In this document: positions 54,050 to 64,000 of the stretch, piece after piece
How the letters are laid out: each line of letters opens with the position of its first letter
How positions within the stretch are numbered: the first letter of the stretch is position 1
DNA from: Orobanche coerulescens
Taxonomy: Eukaryota > Streptophyta > Magnoliopsida > Lamiales > Orobanchaceae
Assembly: GCA_033398695.1 (NCBI GenBank)
Contig: CM065816.1
Coordinates: 129,739,358 to 129,803,357 of the forward strand
Length of the DNA stretch: 64,000 nucleotides
Direction of reading: 5' to 3'
The notes under the pieces: generated by a model
Seen by the model: the letters and a program-made list of their open reading frames with translations, nothing else
What the model was told of the DNA's origin: nothing
Database searches by the model: none
Program-made: the position numbers and the translations under genes

Positions 54050-54385
54050 GTTACGGCCGTAAGGTGCCGGATACGGCCGTACGTGCTCGGCAGGGTCTGG
54101 GCAGCTTCCGGACAAAGGCCGGTTACGGCCGTAAGTCGTGATCGGGTACGGCTGTAAGAGCGCTGGGCAGCTTCCGGACGAAGGTCGGTTACGGCCGTAA
54201 GTCGTGATCGGGTACGGCCGTAAGGTTGCTGGGCATCATCCGGACGAAGGCCGGTTACGGCCGTAAGGCGTGATCGGATACGGCCGTACATGCTCGGCAG
54301 GCTGCTGGGCAGAACTTTCACGAAGGCCGGTTACGGCCGTAAGGATGCCGGTTACGGCCGTAAGGATGCCGGTTACGGCCGTAAG
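54050..54385. promoter_or_regulatory. TACGGCCGTA palindrome array upstream of the LTR TATA box
   Basis: Ten exact TACGGCCGTA words in about 335 bp, most as GGTTACGGCCGTAAG, plus one TACGGCTGTA variant and a diverged copy at about 54010. Several share longer units with GGGCAGCTTCCGGACGAAGG. The last copy ends about 22 bp before TATAAATA. Confidence 0.85.
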
Positions 54386-54406
54386 TGATCAGCACACACT
54401 GGGCAG

Positions 54407-54414
54407 TATAAATA
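54407..54414 (+). promoter_or_regulatory. LTR TATA box (TATAAATA)
   Basis: GGGCAGTATAAATATGACC just after the palindrome array, about 715 bp into the LTR, followed by a C/T-rich leader. Confidence 0.75.
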
Positions 54415-55040
54415 TGACCGAGCAGCCCTGTTTCCACCCATTTTTCACTTCTCTCATTTCCCTCCCGCGGCCAGGGCTTTGGTGGACAAAGATACATGTT
54501 GTTAAACAACAAATCCATGAAGCTCCTGAGTTCATATCATTGATTGATCGTCCTATAACCTTCTCCGATCCATCGAATCAGGGCATGATTTCCTAAAAAT
54601 TTAGTTTTGGGGTTTTTAGTTGACTTCGTCTGATTTAATCGTATTAACTCAGATTACTGATTAATAATCGAAGATTAAGTTGTGTCCTATCATTTTCATA
54701 ATATTTCCACGGTTTTGTCATGTCCGATTCGTCGTTTATATGAGTTTTCAATTGACGCCTTCAAGGTGTCCGGGAAAATGCCGCAGAGGGAGATTCGGTA
54801 GTTTTGCGATGTTTTTCCTCGTGTGATTTATTGTTTATTTGATGATAGGATATTAGGGACGAATTCCCTACGAAAATCTGATGTTGAGCCTTTCCGATCA
54901 TCGTTTTCATTGGAGTTCCAGATTTTCCAATCAACCGTATTTCCGGAGTATTCGCGAGAGATTACCAAGGCAAGTACCTTGATATACGAATTGTAACTAC
55001 GTGAAATTATTGTTGTCGAAGTGTATGAATTTATACGGAT

Positions 55041-55041
55041 A

Positions 55042-55085
<44 letters not shown>
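55041..55085. repeat. (GT)n-(TA)n microsatellite, insertion site of the foldback element
   Basis: The tract is split by the foldback element; its continuation is 57729-57815. Because it is all TA, the exact target duplication cannot be read. Confidence 0.85.
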
Positions 55086-55086
<1 letters not shown>

Positions 55087-55088
<2 letters not shown>

Positions 55089-57726
55089 ATAGGTTCAGGT
55101 AGGAAAGCTTTTTTTTGTAGGAAATAGGAATGATTGTAAGCCATTGATCCTTGAAGATTAATGGCCCAGATTTCGTTCTGGTGTGCTAACACGGAAAACT
55201 AGGAGTGCTAACGAATTTAATTATTGGGGGTACCAATGTAATTTGACTAATTTCATTTATGGGAAGTTCCTACAATCATGGAAAGTTTCTATGTTCATGT
55301 GATTTCATATTTTAGGTTAATATATATTTTTATGAGATTTTATTTTTTTAGTCGTTCCAATATTTTATATTTTTTGTGTATTTATTTTATTTTTTAAAAA
55401 CTAACATTATCTTTTTTCTATTTGATTTGTACTTTTAAAAATCGGAACTGTTGTGCTAATCATTTATTTTGTGTGTGCTGCAAATTGGAAAACAAAGTGC
55501 AGTTCTCGTTATGTTCCAATTATGTGATTTTTTTTTGTTATGTTTTATTGTGTACAATGCAGTCAATTTTAATACAATGTGTTGTGCTTTATTTTTTTGG
55601 AAGATAAATAATTTGAATTGGTATACTTTGAATTTAGGTAAATTAATGTTGTACAAGTTTCTGCTTATGTTGTGACACATGATAGGTATTATACCTTGTG
55701 TGCAACGTTGATATGAATAGTGTGCTAGGTAATATATCTTGTGGTGCTTATTGTACTAGTTTATATAACTTGTGGTAAATTACTATTCAACAGATGTGTG
55801 CAACGTTGATATGAATAACGTGCGAGGTAATATAATTTGTGGTGCTTATCGTAACACGTGATATATATTATACCATGTATATATATCTTGGAACATATAT
55901 CTTAGTGTGCTAGGTAATATATTTTGTATCAAAATTGACTGCATTGTACAAAATAAAGCATAACAAAAAAAATCACATAATTGGAACATAACGAGAACCG
56001 CACTCTGTTTTCCAATTTGCAGCACACACAAAATAAATGGTTAGCACAACAGTTCCGATTTTTAAAAATATAAATCAAATAGAAAAAAATAATGTTAATT
56101 TTTAAAAAAATAGAAATAAATACACCAAAAATATAAAATATTTGAACGACTAAAAGATATGAAATCCCATAAAAAAAAATATATATTAACCTAAAATATG
56201 AAAAATCCCATGAATACAGGAACTTCCCATTATTGTAGGAACTTCCCATAAGTGAAATTAGTCAAATTACATTGATACCCCCAATAATTAAATTCGTTAG
56301 CACTCCTAGTTTCCCGTGTTAGCACACCAGAACGAAATCTGGGCCATTAATCTCCAAGGATCAATGGCTTACAATCATTCCTATTTCTTACACTTATATA
56401 AGATGATGGGAAATGATATAAGTGTAAGAAATAGGAATGATTGTAAGCCATTGATCCTTGGAGACTAATGGCCCAGATTTCGTTCTGGTGTGCTAACACG
56501 GGAAACTAGGAGTGCTAACGAATTTAATTATTGGGGGTATCAATGTAATTTGACTAATTTCACTTATGGGAAATTCCTACAATAATGGGAAGTTCCTGTA
56601 TTCATGGGATTTTTCATATTTTAGGTTAATATATATTTTTTTATGGGATTTCATATCTTTTAGTCGTTCAAATATTTTATATTTTTGGTGTATTTATTTC
56701 TATTTTTTTTAAAATTAACATTATTTTTTTCTATTTGATTTGTATTTTTAAAAATCGGAACTGTTGTGCTAACCATTTATTTTGTGTGTGCTGCAAATTG
56801 GAAAACAGAGTGCGGTTCTCGTTATGTTCCAATTATGTGATTTTTTTTGTTATGCTTTATTTTATACAATGCAGTCAATTTTGATACAAAATATATTACC
56901 TAGCACACTAAGATATATGTTCCAAGATATATATATACATGGTATAATATATATCACGTATTACGATAAGCACCAGAAATTATATTACCTCGCACGTTAT
57001 TCATATCAACGTTGCACACATCTGTTGAATAGTAATTTACCACAAGTTATGTAAACTAGTACGATAAGCACCACAAGATATATTACCTAGCACACTATTC
57101 ATATCAACGTTGCACACAAGGTATAATACCTATCATGTGTCACAACATAAGCAGAAACTTGTACAACATTAATTTACCTAAATTCAAAGTATACCAATTC
57201 AAATTATTTATCTTCCAAAAAAATAAAGCACAACAAATTGTATTAAAATTGACTGCATTGTACACAATAAAACATAACAAAAAAAATCACATAATTGGAA
57301 CATAACCAGAACTGCACTCTGTTTTCTAATTTGCAGCACACACAAAACAAATGATTAGCACAACAGTTCCGATTTTTAAAAGTACAAATCAAATAGAAAA
57401 AAGATAATGTTAGTTTTTAAAAAATAAAATAAATACACAAAAAATATAAAATATTTGAACGACTAAAAAAAATAAAATCTCATAAAAATATATATTAACC
57501 TAAAATATGAATTCCCATGAAGATAGGAACTTCCCATGATTGTAGGAATTTTCCATAAGTGAAATTAGTCAAATTACATTGGTACCCCCAATAATTAAAT
57601 TCATTAGCACTCCTAGTTTTCCGTGTTAGCACACCAGAACGAAATCTGGGCCATTAATCTCCAAGGATCAATGGCTTACAATCATTCCTATTTCCTACAA
57701 AAAAAAGCTTTCCTACCTGAACCTAT

Positions 57727-57728
<2 letters not shown>
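55087..57728. mobile_element. Foldback (palindromic) DNA transposon, 2.64 kb
   Basis: Ends GGATAGGTTCAGGTAGG and its reverse complement. The two halves are reverse complements about an axis at about 56408. Each half itself contains a terminal core (55115-55576) and an inverted copy of it (55926-56393), so the core occurs four times in alternating orientation (the others at about 56427-56885 and 57240-57700). The 350 bp between cores has two diverged direct repeats (TGTGCAACGTTGATATGAAT). No transposase. Long inverted repeats without coding fit a Mutator-like or foldback family mobilised in trans. Confidence 0.85.
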
Positions 57729-57780
<52 letters not shown>

Positions 57781-58003
57781 ATGTGTGTATATATATATAT
57801 GTGTGTGTGTGTGTATAGATTTATATGTTAAATATATGTATGTATAAACGTATATTGATATATATATATGCCTATGTCGGTGAATGCCGAGTGATGAATG
57901 CTAACACTAGTTGACGTACTCAACTTGGATTGATGGATGAACTATACTTATAGATATAATATTGTAAGGTTATATATATATATATATATAATATTGTAAG
58001 GTT

Positions 58004-58034
<31 letters not shown>

Positions 58035-58036
58035 TA
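57729..58036. repeat. LTR continuation rich in TA microsatellites
   Basis: Matches 49460-49690, including AATGCCGAGTGATGAATGC and GATTGATGGATGAACTATAC, with TA tracts at 57729-57780 and 57966-58035. Confidence 0.85.
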
Positions 58037-58479
58037 TATAGGGGGCTTTATTTTCAGAACTCTCTTAAGTGCGAGAACTGCGAGAACTCCTCTAAACCAA
58101 TGAGATTTTTTTAAATATTAAAAATTATTATTAATCTAAAAGGGTATTATAGTAAAATACAAATTTTATATTCTTTTTGAATTTTTTATTAAATCCCGAT
58201 TTTAAAATTTCCTAAATTTTCGGATTTTTTTTATTTATTTTATTTTATTTTATTTTTAAGATGAGGTGCATTTATGTTTTATTCTTTTGGAAGTTTGAAA
58301 CACAAATCAAAGAACATAAACCATTATAAAAGAAAAAACAAGATTCATATACTTAAATGTTACATTTCACTTGAATACAAGTACAACAAAGCACATATGC
58401 AATAATCGTATATCTTCAAAAGCCAAAAATTATCTTCATGTATATTTGTGTTCATCCACTTCTCGGTCGTCAATGATAT
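58037..58479. other. Unclassified segment, possibly the end of another DNA transposon
   Basis: Begins AGGGGGCTTTATTTTCAGAA and CTCTCTTAAGTGCGAGAACT after a TA tract. This opening resembles termini of plant Mutator-like elements (inference). The rest is AT-rich with no coding sequence, ending at the gypsy LTR. Confidence 0.35.
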
Positions 58480-58953
58480 TGTAACACCCCGAGATATTCG
58501 GAATAATTACAGCGTCGTAAACCCTTTAGGTAAGGATTTACAAGGCTAATTTTAAAAAGAGTGTAAATATAAACCAATCGTACAACTGAAGTTCAAAGAC
58601 ATATTTGATTCAACCGATCAAATGAGTTAACTTATACAACCATATCGAAAAGACATTATTAAAACAGACGTACTCGAGTACTAAACGAACCAAGAAGACA
58701 ACTCTCAATAACAATAACATCAATTACATCACTGAGCCATTTCATCGTCACCTCCGATCTTGTGGTTGCCTCCCGCTCCTCGGCTACGAACATCAAAACA
58801 ATGTCCACCCCAGAAGGTTAGCAAAACAATGCTAGTACAAGTATCATAATACAATAAATCATCAATGCATCACAAAACATGCAAACGGACTTCCGCTAGG
58901 AATCCAACGATGCGAATCCTCACGATTCCATCAATACAATACAGGTAATCCAA

Positions 58954-59130
58954 TGATCCAGCGCCCTTGGTATAGATCCCCATGATGATCCCGTCGGACC
59001 AACGCATGGTGGAAAACCCGTCCAGCGATCCAGCGCCCTCAGCATAGATCCCCATGATGATCCCGTCGGACCAACGCATGGTGGACATTTGATCCAGCGC
59101 CCTCAGCATAGATCCTCATGATCCCCTCGG
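58954..59130. repeat. Tandem repeat of about 75-bp units in the LTR
   Basis: Two and a half units of GATCCAGCGCCC..ATAGATCCCCATGATGATC, CCGTCGGACCAACGCATGG. Located in the distal part of the LTR, as are the minisatellites of the other gypsy LTRs. Confidence 0.8.
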
Positions 59131-59484
59131 ATCATTTATACCATAAATCAATCAACTATGCATACACATATGCATTTCAATATGTTCATCAATACGAACA
59201 AACAACAACGAATATCATGAGAATTTTCAGAAATACATCTCATATTCAACAATATGAACAAAACCACAAGCATGATAAATCGAACTCGACATATGATACT
59301 TGCCTCGAAAATGGCAAGGACGAAACACTTCAATGATCTCGACACACTCGAAGGCCGCCTCCTTCGATCAACGTAACAAGCTCGAACCTTAACAAAAAGA
59401 ATGATATACAAATCATCTCAAGTCGAACGATGGCCTAACAATTCGGTCTACGGCCGAAAAGCTCAAAATAAACAATCTGTCTGG

Positions 59485-59690
59485 ACTGCTTAGCGTGCGC
59501 TACGTACTCTACGTAACGTGCGCTAAGCCAGCCTGTTAGCGTACGCTATCGTATAAGACTAGCGTGCGCTAGCCACGGTCTGACAGTTTGAATCGGCTGA
59601 TACATAACGTACGCTACGTACGTATTGTGCGTTAACTAAACCCCGATAGCGCACGTTAACTCACATATGTTAGCGTGCGCTAACCTTGCA
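59485..59690. promoter_or_regulatory. Second TAGCGTGCGCTA-type palindrome cluster, downstream of the TATA box
   Basis: Words such as TTAGCGTGCGCTA, TTAGCGTACGCTA, CTAGCGTGCGCTAG and TTAGCGTGCGCTAA. They lie about 670-870 bp downstream of the minus-strand TATA box, so within the transcribed part of the LTR. Other LTRs in the window lack this second cluster. Confidence 0.7.
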
Positions 59691-60369
59691 TGGCAGAATA
59701 CTGCAAACCGAAAACTGGGTTGAATGGTGAAGAACTCATGAATTCTACCGTGATAATACAAGTCATCCTCGTTCATAACATGCTAATAAGGTTTGTGGAA
59801 GTTCTATGATTATGAGATACAAATATACGGATAACCATCTCAACATCATAATTCCTCTTAGATCTTCAAGAAATATTCTAAGTTCCATTCGTCCTATGTT
59901 TCAAAACACATGATTCCAACGTGTAAAACGTAGCAACTGGGTAATATCCGATTACTGATCATAAATCGATTTGAACATGCTTAGGAGTCCTTATAATAAG
60001 ATGGTTCAAAGGTTCATACGATATATAGTGCCGATACGTCAAAAGTATCCTTCTAACATGTGATGACCGATTATGAATGAAATAACTTGCTATCAAAACA
60101 TGATCAAACGTCCTTAAGAACATTACTAACATCGGTGAAGAATCACCTACCTCAAGGTAGTGAAGAACACGGAGGAAATTGAAGCAATCCAACTCCGAAG
60201 GCTTGAACACCAAACTCCAATGACATACGATCTTCAATCACGAGCTAGGATGATGATATGAAGTGTTTAGGATGAAGGAAGTTATTTTCTAAGTGTAAGA
60301 GTTTGGGTTATGGGAGGAGAAAGAACTGAAATCACGAATAGGATGCTGTCCTATTTATAATAAATGGCT

Positions 60370-60670
60370 ATTAGCGCGCGCTAGACCCTGCTCGTAGCGT
60401 GCGCTAACGGCTCACTGACTTAACTGAATTCAGCACTTAGCGTGCGCTACGCATATACCTGTAGCGTGCGCTAAGGCGTTGACTTGGCTTTTTCCGAAAG
60501 CCGTCCAGGTTCATCCCAACACGATCCGACAGGGGTCCCCCGGCCAGATCTCACCTACCGCACGTCTCAATCAATTTGACCACGCATAGCGTGCGCTAAT
60601 GACCCTTAGTAGCGTGCGCTATTAATCCACGTTAGCGCACGCTAAACATAGCCTATAACGTGCGCTACAT
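60370..60670. promoter_or_regulatory. TAGCGTGCGCTA-type palindrome array upstream of the TATA box
   Basis: TTAGCGCGCGCTAG, TAGCGTGCGCTAA, TTAGCGTGCGCTA and TTAGCGCACGCTAA repeated, starting about 10 bp upstream, on the minus strand, of TTATAAATAGG. Confidence 0.75.
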
Positions 60671-60819
60671 GCGCAGAATTTCAATCTTTAAATCACAAAC
60701 ACGAAATTATACGCTCGACAATATCGGATTATGAAATACGGAGAATAGTACTCAGACAAAAGTACAATCATTACAACATCACAAGTTCCAATAACATAAC
60801 AGAAATCTCGGGTATTACA

Positions 60820-60856
60820 TCCTTCCTCCCTAAAAAGAAGTTTCGTCCCGAAACTT
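60820..60856 (-). other. Polypurine tract and hairpin of the minus-strand gypsy
   Basis: On the minus strand AAGTTTCGGGACGAAACTT (60838-60856), then TTTTTAGGGAGGAAGGA and the LTR TG. Same arrangement as at 9048-9083, 44747-44782 and 53654-53690. Confidence 0.88.
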
Positions 60857-61085
60857 AAGATGAAAACAACTCTGGATATCTAGTCTTCATACTGTCCTCC
60901 GTTTCCCAAGTGGCCTCTTCGACTCCATGTCGTGACCATTGTACTTTAACCAAGTGTATTGGTTTATTCCTCAATTGTTTAATCCGACTCTCAAGTATCT
61001 TGATTGGTCTCTCTTTGAAGGTGCCATCATTAGCTATCTCGATCTCGTCGAAATCAATGATGTGGTGGGTCAGTACATACTTCAT
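60855..61085 (-). pseudogene. Chromodomain of the minus-strand gypsy integrase
   Basis: Reads IKILESRIKQLRNKPIHLVK, VQWSRHGVEEATWETED and RYPELFSS, nearly the same as the chromodomain at 8813-9049. It is in a different frame from the integrase end, so a frameshift or stop separates them; here too the chromodomain would be lost from the enzyme. Confidence 0.88.
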
Positions 61086-62013
61086 GGTTGGGATACGTGA
61101 AACACATTATGAACGTGACTCAGCGATGGCGGTAAGGCCAACCTGTATGCTAAATCCCCAACTCTCTCTAGGATCTCAAATGGTCCGATATATCTCGGAC
61201 TAAGCTTGCCTCTTCTCCCAAAACGGAAAATCCCTCGTGTAGGAGACACCTTCAATAGTACATGGTCCCCAGCGTCGAACTCTAGAGGGCGACGACGTAC
61301 ATCTGCATAAGACTTCTGTCGACTCTGGGCGATCAGCAGTCTCTCTCGAATCAAAGCTATCTTCTCTTGAGTCTGAATAATCAGTGCAGTTGTCCGATCA
61401 AATCAGAAGAATCATCCCAACATAGGGGTTATCGGCATCTTCTCCCGTACAAAGCTTCAAATGGTGCCATCTTAATTGAAGCATGCCAACTATTATTGTA
61501 GGTGAATTCAACTAATGGCAAATAAACTTCCCAATCAGTTGACCAATCCAAAGCACAAGCTCTAAGCATGTCTTCTACAGTTTGAATAGTCCTTTGGATG
61601 GACCGTCCGTTGGGGATGATAAGTTGTGCTAAAGTTGAGCTCGATCCCCAAAGCTCGTGAAGCTTTCGGAAGTGCGACACGAAGCGACCATCTCGATCCG
61701 AAATAATGGTCTTCGGCGTCCCATGCAATCTGACTATCTCCGCAATAAATACTCGTGCCAATCTCTCGGGACCCCATGTATCTTTAATCCCTAGGAAATG
61801 AGCCGACTTGGTTAGTCGATCAACTACAACCCAAATCATGTTCATTCCCGTTCTAGTCCTTAGCATACTGGTGATGAAATCCATCGAGATGTCCTCCCAC
61901 TTCCATTCAGGGATCGGAAGCGGTTTTAACATTCCGGCAGGTCGCTGATGTTCGATCTTAACCTGCTGACAAGTCAAACACCTCGAAACATATTTTGCTA
62001 CGTCCTTCTTCAT
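61082..62013 (-). pseudogene. Integrase of the minus-strand gypsy
   Basis: 62013 downward: [20 protein letters not shown], Asp in [18 protein letters not shown], Asp in [12 protein letters not shown], then ALYGRRCR. After a break near 61430-61355 it reads [20 protein letters not shown], the GPY/F module (KLSPRYIGPFEILERVG) and HNVFHVS. The third catalytic residue is lost: where the sister element has QSERTIQT this copy reads RSIQRTIQT after local indels. A stop also separates it from the zinc region just upstream (62022). Confidence 0.9.
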
Positions 62014-62022
62014 ATTCCCCCA

Positions 62023-62958
62023 CTAGAAGTTTTGCTTTAAATCCTTATACATCTTACTGCTGCCTGGGTGAATAGAATAGGGCGCGCTATGAGCATCCTT
62101 CAAAATTGTCCGTCTCAAATCATCATCCTCGGGAACGCAAAGTCGACTCTGAAATCTCAGAACTCCATCATCTTGTATCACGAATCCTGGGGCTTTTCCT
62201 TTCTTTACTTCACCACATAATCGAAGGATTAAAGAGTCGTCCAACTGCTTAGATTTGATCTCCTCGACTAGTGATGAAGTCAGTTCCATCACATACAGTT
62301 GCCCTTGGATTCCTGGTGCCCAAACTTCAATCCCCTCGCGGATCAGTTCTCGTTGAATGCTGGTTTGGGACGTAAGAGCTTCCAACACTCGAAGAGAAAC
62401 AGGTTTTCGGCTCAATGAGTCAGCTACTACGTTTGCTTTCCCCGGATGATAGAGAATCTCCAAGTCGTAATCCTTGATCACTTCCAGCCACCTTCTCTGC
62501 CTCATGTTTAATTCTTTCTGACTGAAAATGTACTTGAGGCTCTTATGGTCTGTAAAGATCTGACAATGAGTGCCGTACAAATAATGTCGCCAAATTTTCA
62601 GTGCAAAGACTACAGCTGCTAACTCCAGATCATGAGTCGGGTAATTAACCTCATACGGTTTCAATTGCCGAGAAGCATAAGCAATCACCTTATCCTTTTG
62701 CATCAATACACAACCCAGACCCTGATTCGAAGCGTCGTTGTATACCATGAATCCATCAGTTCCATCTGGCAAAGCTAAAATAGGTGCTGTCGTCAGTCTC
62801 CTCTTAAGTTTGTCAAAACCAGCCTGGCACTTCTCATTCCACGTGAACTTTTGAGTTTTCTGTAATAGCTGAGTGAGCGGACGAGCAATTTTGGAAAATC
62901 GCTCTACAAAGCGGCGATAATATCCAGCAAGTCCTAAGAAGCTTCGGACTTCTTTCAC
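62023..62958 (-). pseudogene. RT thumb, RNase H and integrase N terminus of the minus-strand gypsy
   Basis: An open 311-codon frame: [37 protein letters not shown] (RNase H first block, Asn-Asp), [51 protein letters not shown], then integrase start [15 protein letters not shown]. It retains Gln where the copy at 7223 has a stop, which identifies that mutation. The frame is offset from the RT upstream. Confidence 0.92.
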
Positions 62959-63532
62959 GTTTTTTAGGAGCTTCCCACTCCAAGATTTCTTCGACTTTCT
63001 TCGGGTCCACCTGAACTCCGTCGGCTGATATCACATGCCCAAGGAAGGTTACTTCCTTAAGCCAGAACTCACATTTTGAAAGTTTTGCATACAACTGTTC
63101 CTTCCTCAAGGTGTTCAAAACCACACGTAAATGTTCAGCATGATCCTCTGCGTCCCTCGAATATATCAAGATGTCGTCAATGAAGACGACCACAAATTTA
63201 TCCAAGTAATCCAAGAATACCCGATTCATCAATTGCATGAATACCGCAGGAGCATTGGTAAGTCCAAATGGCATTACTACAAATTCATAATGCCCGTGCC
63301 GGGATCTGAAAGCAGATTTCGGTATATCCGATTCCTTAATTCTCAACTGGTGGTATCCTGATCGCAAGTCAATCTTCGAGAATACTCTTGCCCCTTGCAG
63401 TTGATCAAACAAGTCGTCGATCCGAAGTATAGGATACTTATTCTTGATTGTCATCTTGTTGAGTTCCCTGTAATCAATACACAGTCGGAGGGATCCGTCT
63501 TTCTTAGGACAAAGAAGGCAGGCGCTCCCCAA
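62959..63532 (-). pseudogene. Reverse transcriptase palm and fingers of the minus-strand gypsy
   Basis: [54 protein letters not shown], catalytic FIDD in [14 protein letters not shown], and [17 protein letters not shown]. Complete in this frame but shifted at both ends: near 63510 from the upstream segment and near 62960 into the RT thumb frame. Confidence 0.92.
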
Positions 63533-64000
63533 GGAGAAACGCTCGGTTGAATATAACCCTTCTGCAACAATTCCTCCAGTTGTTTCTTGAGTTCATACAT
63601 CTCGGTTGGCGCCATGCGGTATGGTGCTCTGGAAATAGGAGCTGCTCCAGGCTCTAAATCGATAGTGAATTCCACTTCTCTCTGCGGAGGTAATCCAGGT
63701 AGTTCGTCAGGAAATACATCTGAGAACTCATTCACAACTGAAATAGACGAGAGCTCTACTCCTTCCTCTTTCCTCATGGCATAGCACCAAAGTCCCTGAC
63801 ATCCCTGTTTCAGTAATTTCACGGCTTTCATTGCTTTGATCAAATTTCCCGAGCTTCCCGGTCTCCATCCTCGGAATAAGTGTTCAGATCCGTCATCAGC
63901 AATGATAGAAATGACTCTCTCTCGGTAATTCAGAACAACTCCATAACGGTTGAGCCAATCATCTCCGAGAATTAAATCGTCACCGTAGATGTCAACTACA
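63451..64000 (-). pseudogene. Protease end and RT N terminus of the minus-strand gypsy (cut by window edge)
   Basis: From the right edge the minus strand reads DLILGDDWLNRYGVVLNYR and IIADDGSEHLFRG (protease C-terminal region), then [56 protein letters not shown] and [10 protein letters not shown]. The frame slips near 63520. The protease active site lies beyond the window. Confidence 0.88.

Larger units (their letters stand above)
49373..58036 (+). mobile_element. Gag-only gypsy with truncated LTRs and a foldback insertion
   Basis: 5' LTR remnant 49373-51339, primer site, decayed gag, polypurine tract, 3' LTR from 53691. The 3' LTR is split by a foldback element (55087-57728) and cut off near 58036. 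Segments 54960-55080 plus 57730-57960 of the 3' LTR align with 49373-49690 of the 5' LTR, which establishes the pair. No pol. Related to 38812-47780 but a distinct family (LTR start TGTAATACCCGG). Confidence 0.82.
53691..58036 (+). repeat. 3' LTR, interrupted by the foldback element and truncated
   Basis: TGTAATACCCGGGATTTTCG at 53691, with a second similar start (TGTAATACCCGAGAC) at 53797. It contains the TACGGCCGTA array (54050-54385), TATA box TATAAATA (54407-54414), then after the foldback insertion the 57730-58036 part matching 49460-49690. It ends near 58036 in a TA tract against unrelated sequence. Confidence 0.82.
58480..60819 (-). repeat. 3' LTR of the minus-strand gypsy (2,340 bp)
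   Basis: On the minus strand it starts TGTAATACCCGAGATTTC and ends CGGGGTGTTACA. Minus-strand TATA box TTATAAATAGG lies at 60350-60360, with a palindrome array upstream of it (60370-60670) and a second one downstream (59485-59690). A short tandem repeat is at 58954-59130. Confidence 0.92.
58480..64000 (-). mobile_element. Tekay-type gypsy chromovirus, minus strand, running off the window
   Basis: 3' LTR at 58480-60819, polypurine tract, hairpin, then pol in reverse: chromodomain, integrase, RNase H, RT and the end of protease at the right edge. The 5' LTR and gag lie beyond 64000. pol is closely related to the element at 1030-11947 but has several frameshifts. Confidence 0.93.

Noticed and set aside
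54010..54321. Frame encoding repeated YGRTRSRLTAVT-like peptides
   Set aside because: The peptide periodicity is only the TACGGCCGTA array read as codons; no start context or homology.
58870..59109. Minus-strand frame with a duplicated peptide (FSTMRWSDGIIMGIY)
   Set aside because: It is the LTR tandem repeat read in one frame.

Overview
This is nuclear DNA of a flowering plant, probably a eudicot; I cannot name the species. The evidence is the content: Ty3/gypsy chromoviruses of Tekay/Del type with LTRs of 2.3-3.3 kb, Ty1/copia elements including a Sirevirus-like one, plant-type tRNA-iMet primer sites, a hAT transposase of the zinc-finger MYM type, a palindromic foldback transposon, and a 5S rRNA sequence in what looks like a Cassandra-type LTR. 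I see no intact single-copy host gene. Almost the whole window is nested transposable elements.

Layout. 1-409: 5S rRNA copy (minus strand), probably in a Cassandra LTR. About 410-26235: a Sirevirus-like copia element (plus), entering inside its reverse transcriptase. It is split by two younger elements: a full Tekay-type gypsy (1030-11947, TSD CAGGA, LTRs about 2.9 kb) and a full copia on the minus strand (12094-21395, TSD ATTGG). Beyond the copia RNase H lie repeated polypurine tracts, a broken envelope-position ORF with its own TATA box, short intron and poly(A) signal (22629-24565), and the 3' LTR from 24946. About 26250-27895: decayed gypsy integrase/RNase H (minus), joined to the N-terminal half of a hAT transposase (minus, to about 28650). 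28660-34022: part of a gypsy LTR holding a gag-only copia (28857-32924, TSD GAATA). 34029-36000: remnant of another minus-strand copia. 36003-37015: C-terminal half of a hAT transposase, plus strand. 37016-38806 and 47786-49372: AT-rich flanking DNA around a complete gag-only gypsy (38812-47780, TSD CTTTA, LTRs about 3.0 kb). 49373-58036: another gag-only gypsy with reciprocally truncated LTRs; its 3' LTR holds a 2.64-kb foldback element (55087-57728). 58480-64000: 3' LTR and most of pol of a minus-strand Tekay-type gypsy running off the window.

How the parts work together. pol-less elements (28857-32924, 38812-47780, 49373-58036) must have depended on enzymes made by autonomous relatives, of which 1030-11947 and 58480-64000 are decayed examples. 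The most unusual feature is architectural. Nearly every LTR here carries, just upstream of its TATA box, an array of short self-complementary words. Four LTRs from two superfamilies share one word family (consensus TTARCGYRCGYTAA). Two homologous gypsy LTRs carry different words at the same place (ACGTACGT type versus GTGCCGCGGCAC). Others use TACGGCCGTA or GCATTTAATGC. This looks like an exchangeable LTR promoter module and is my main candidate for something undescribed.
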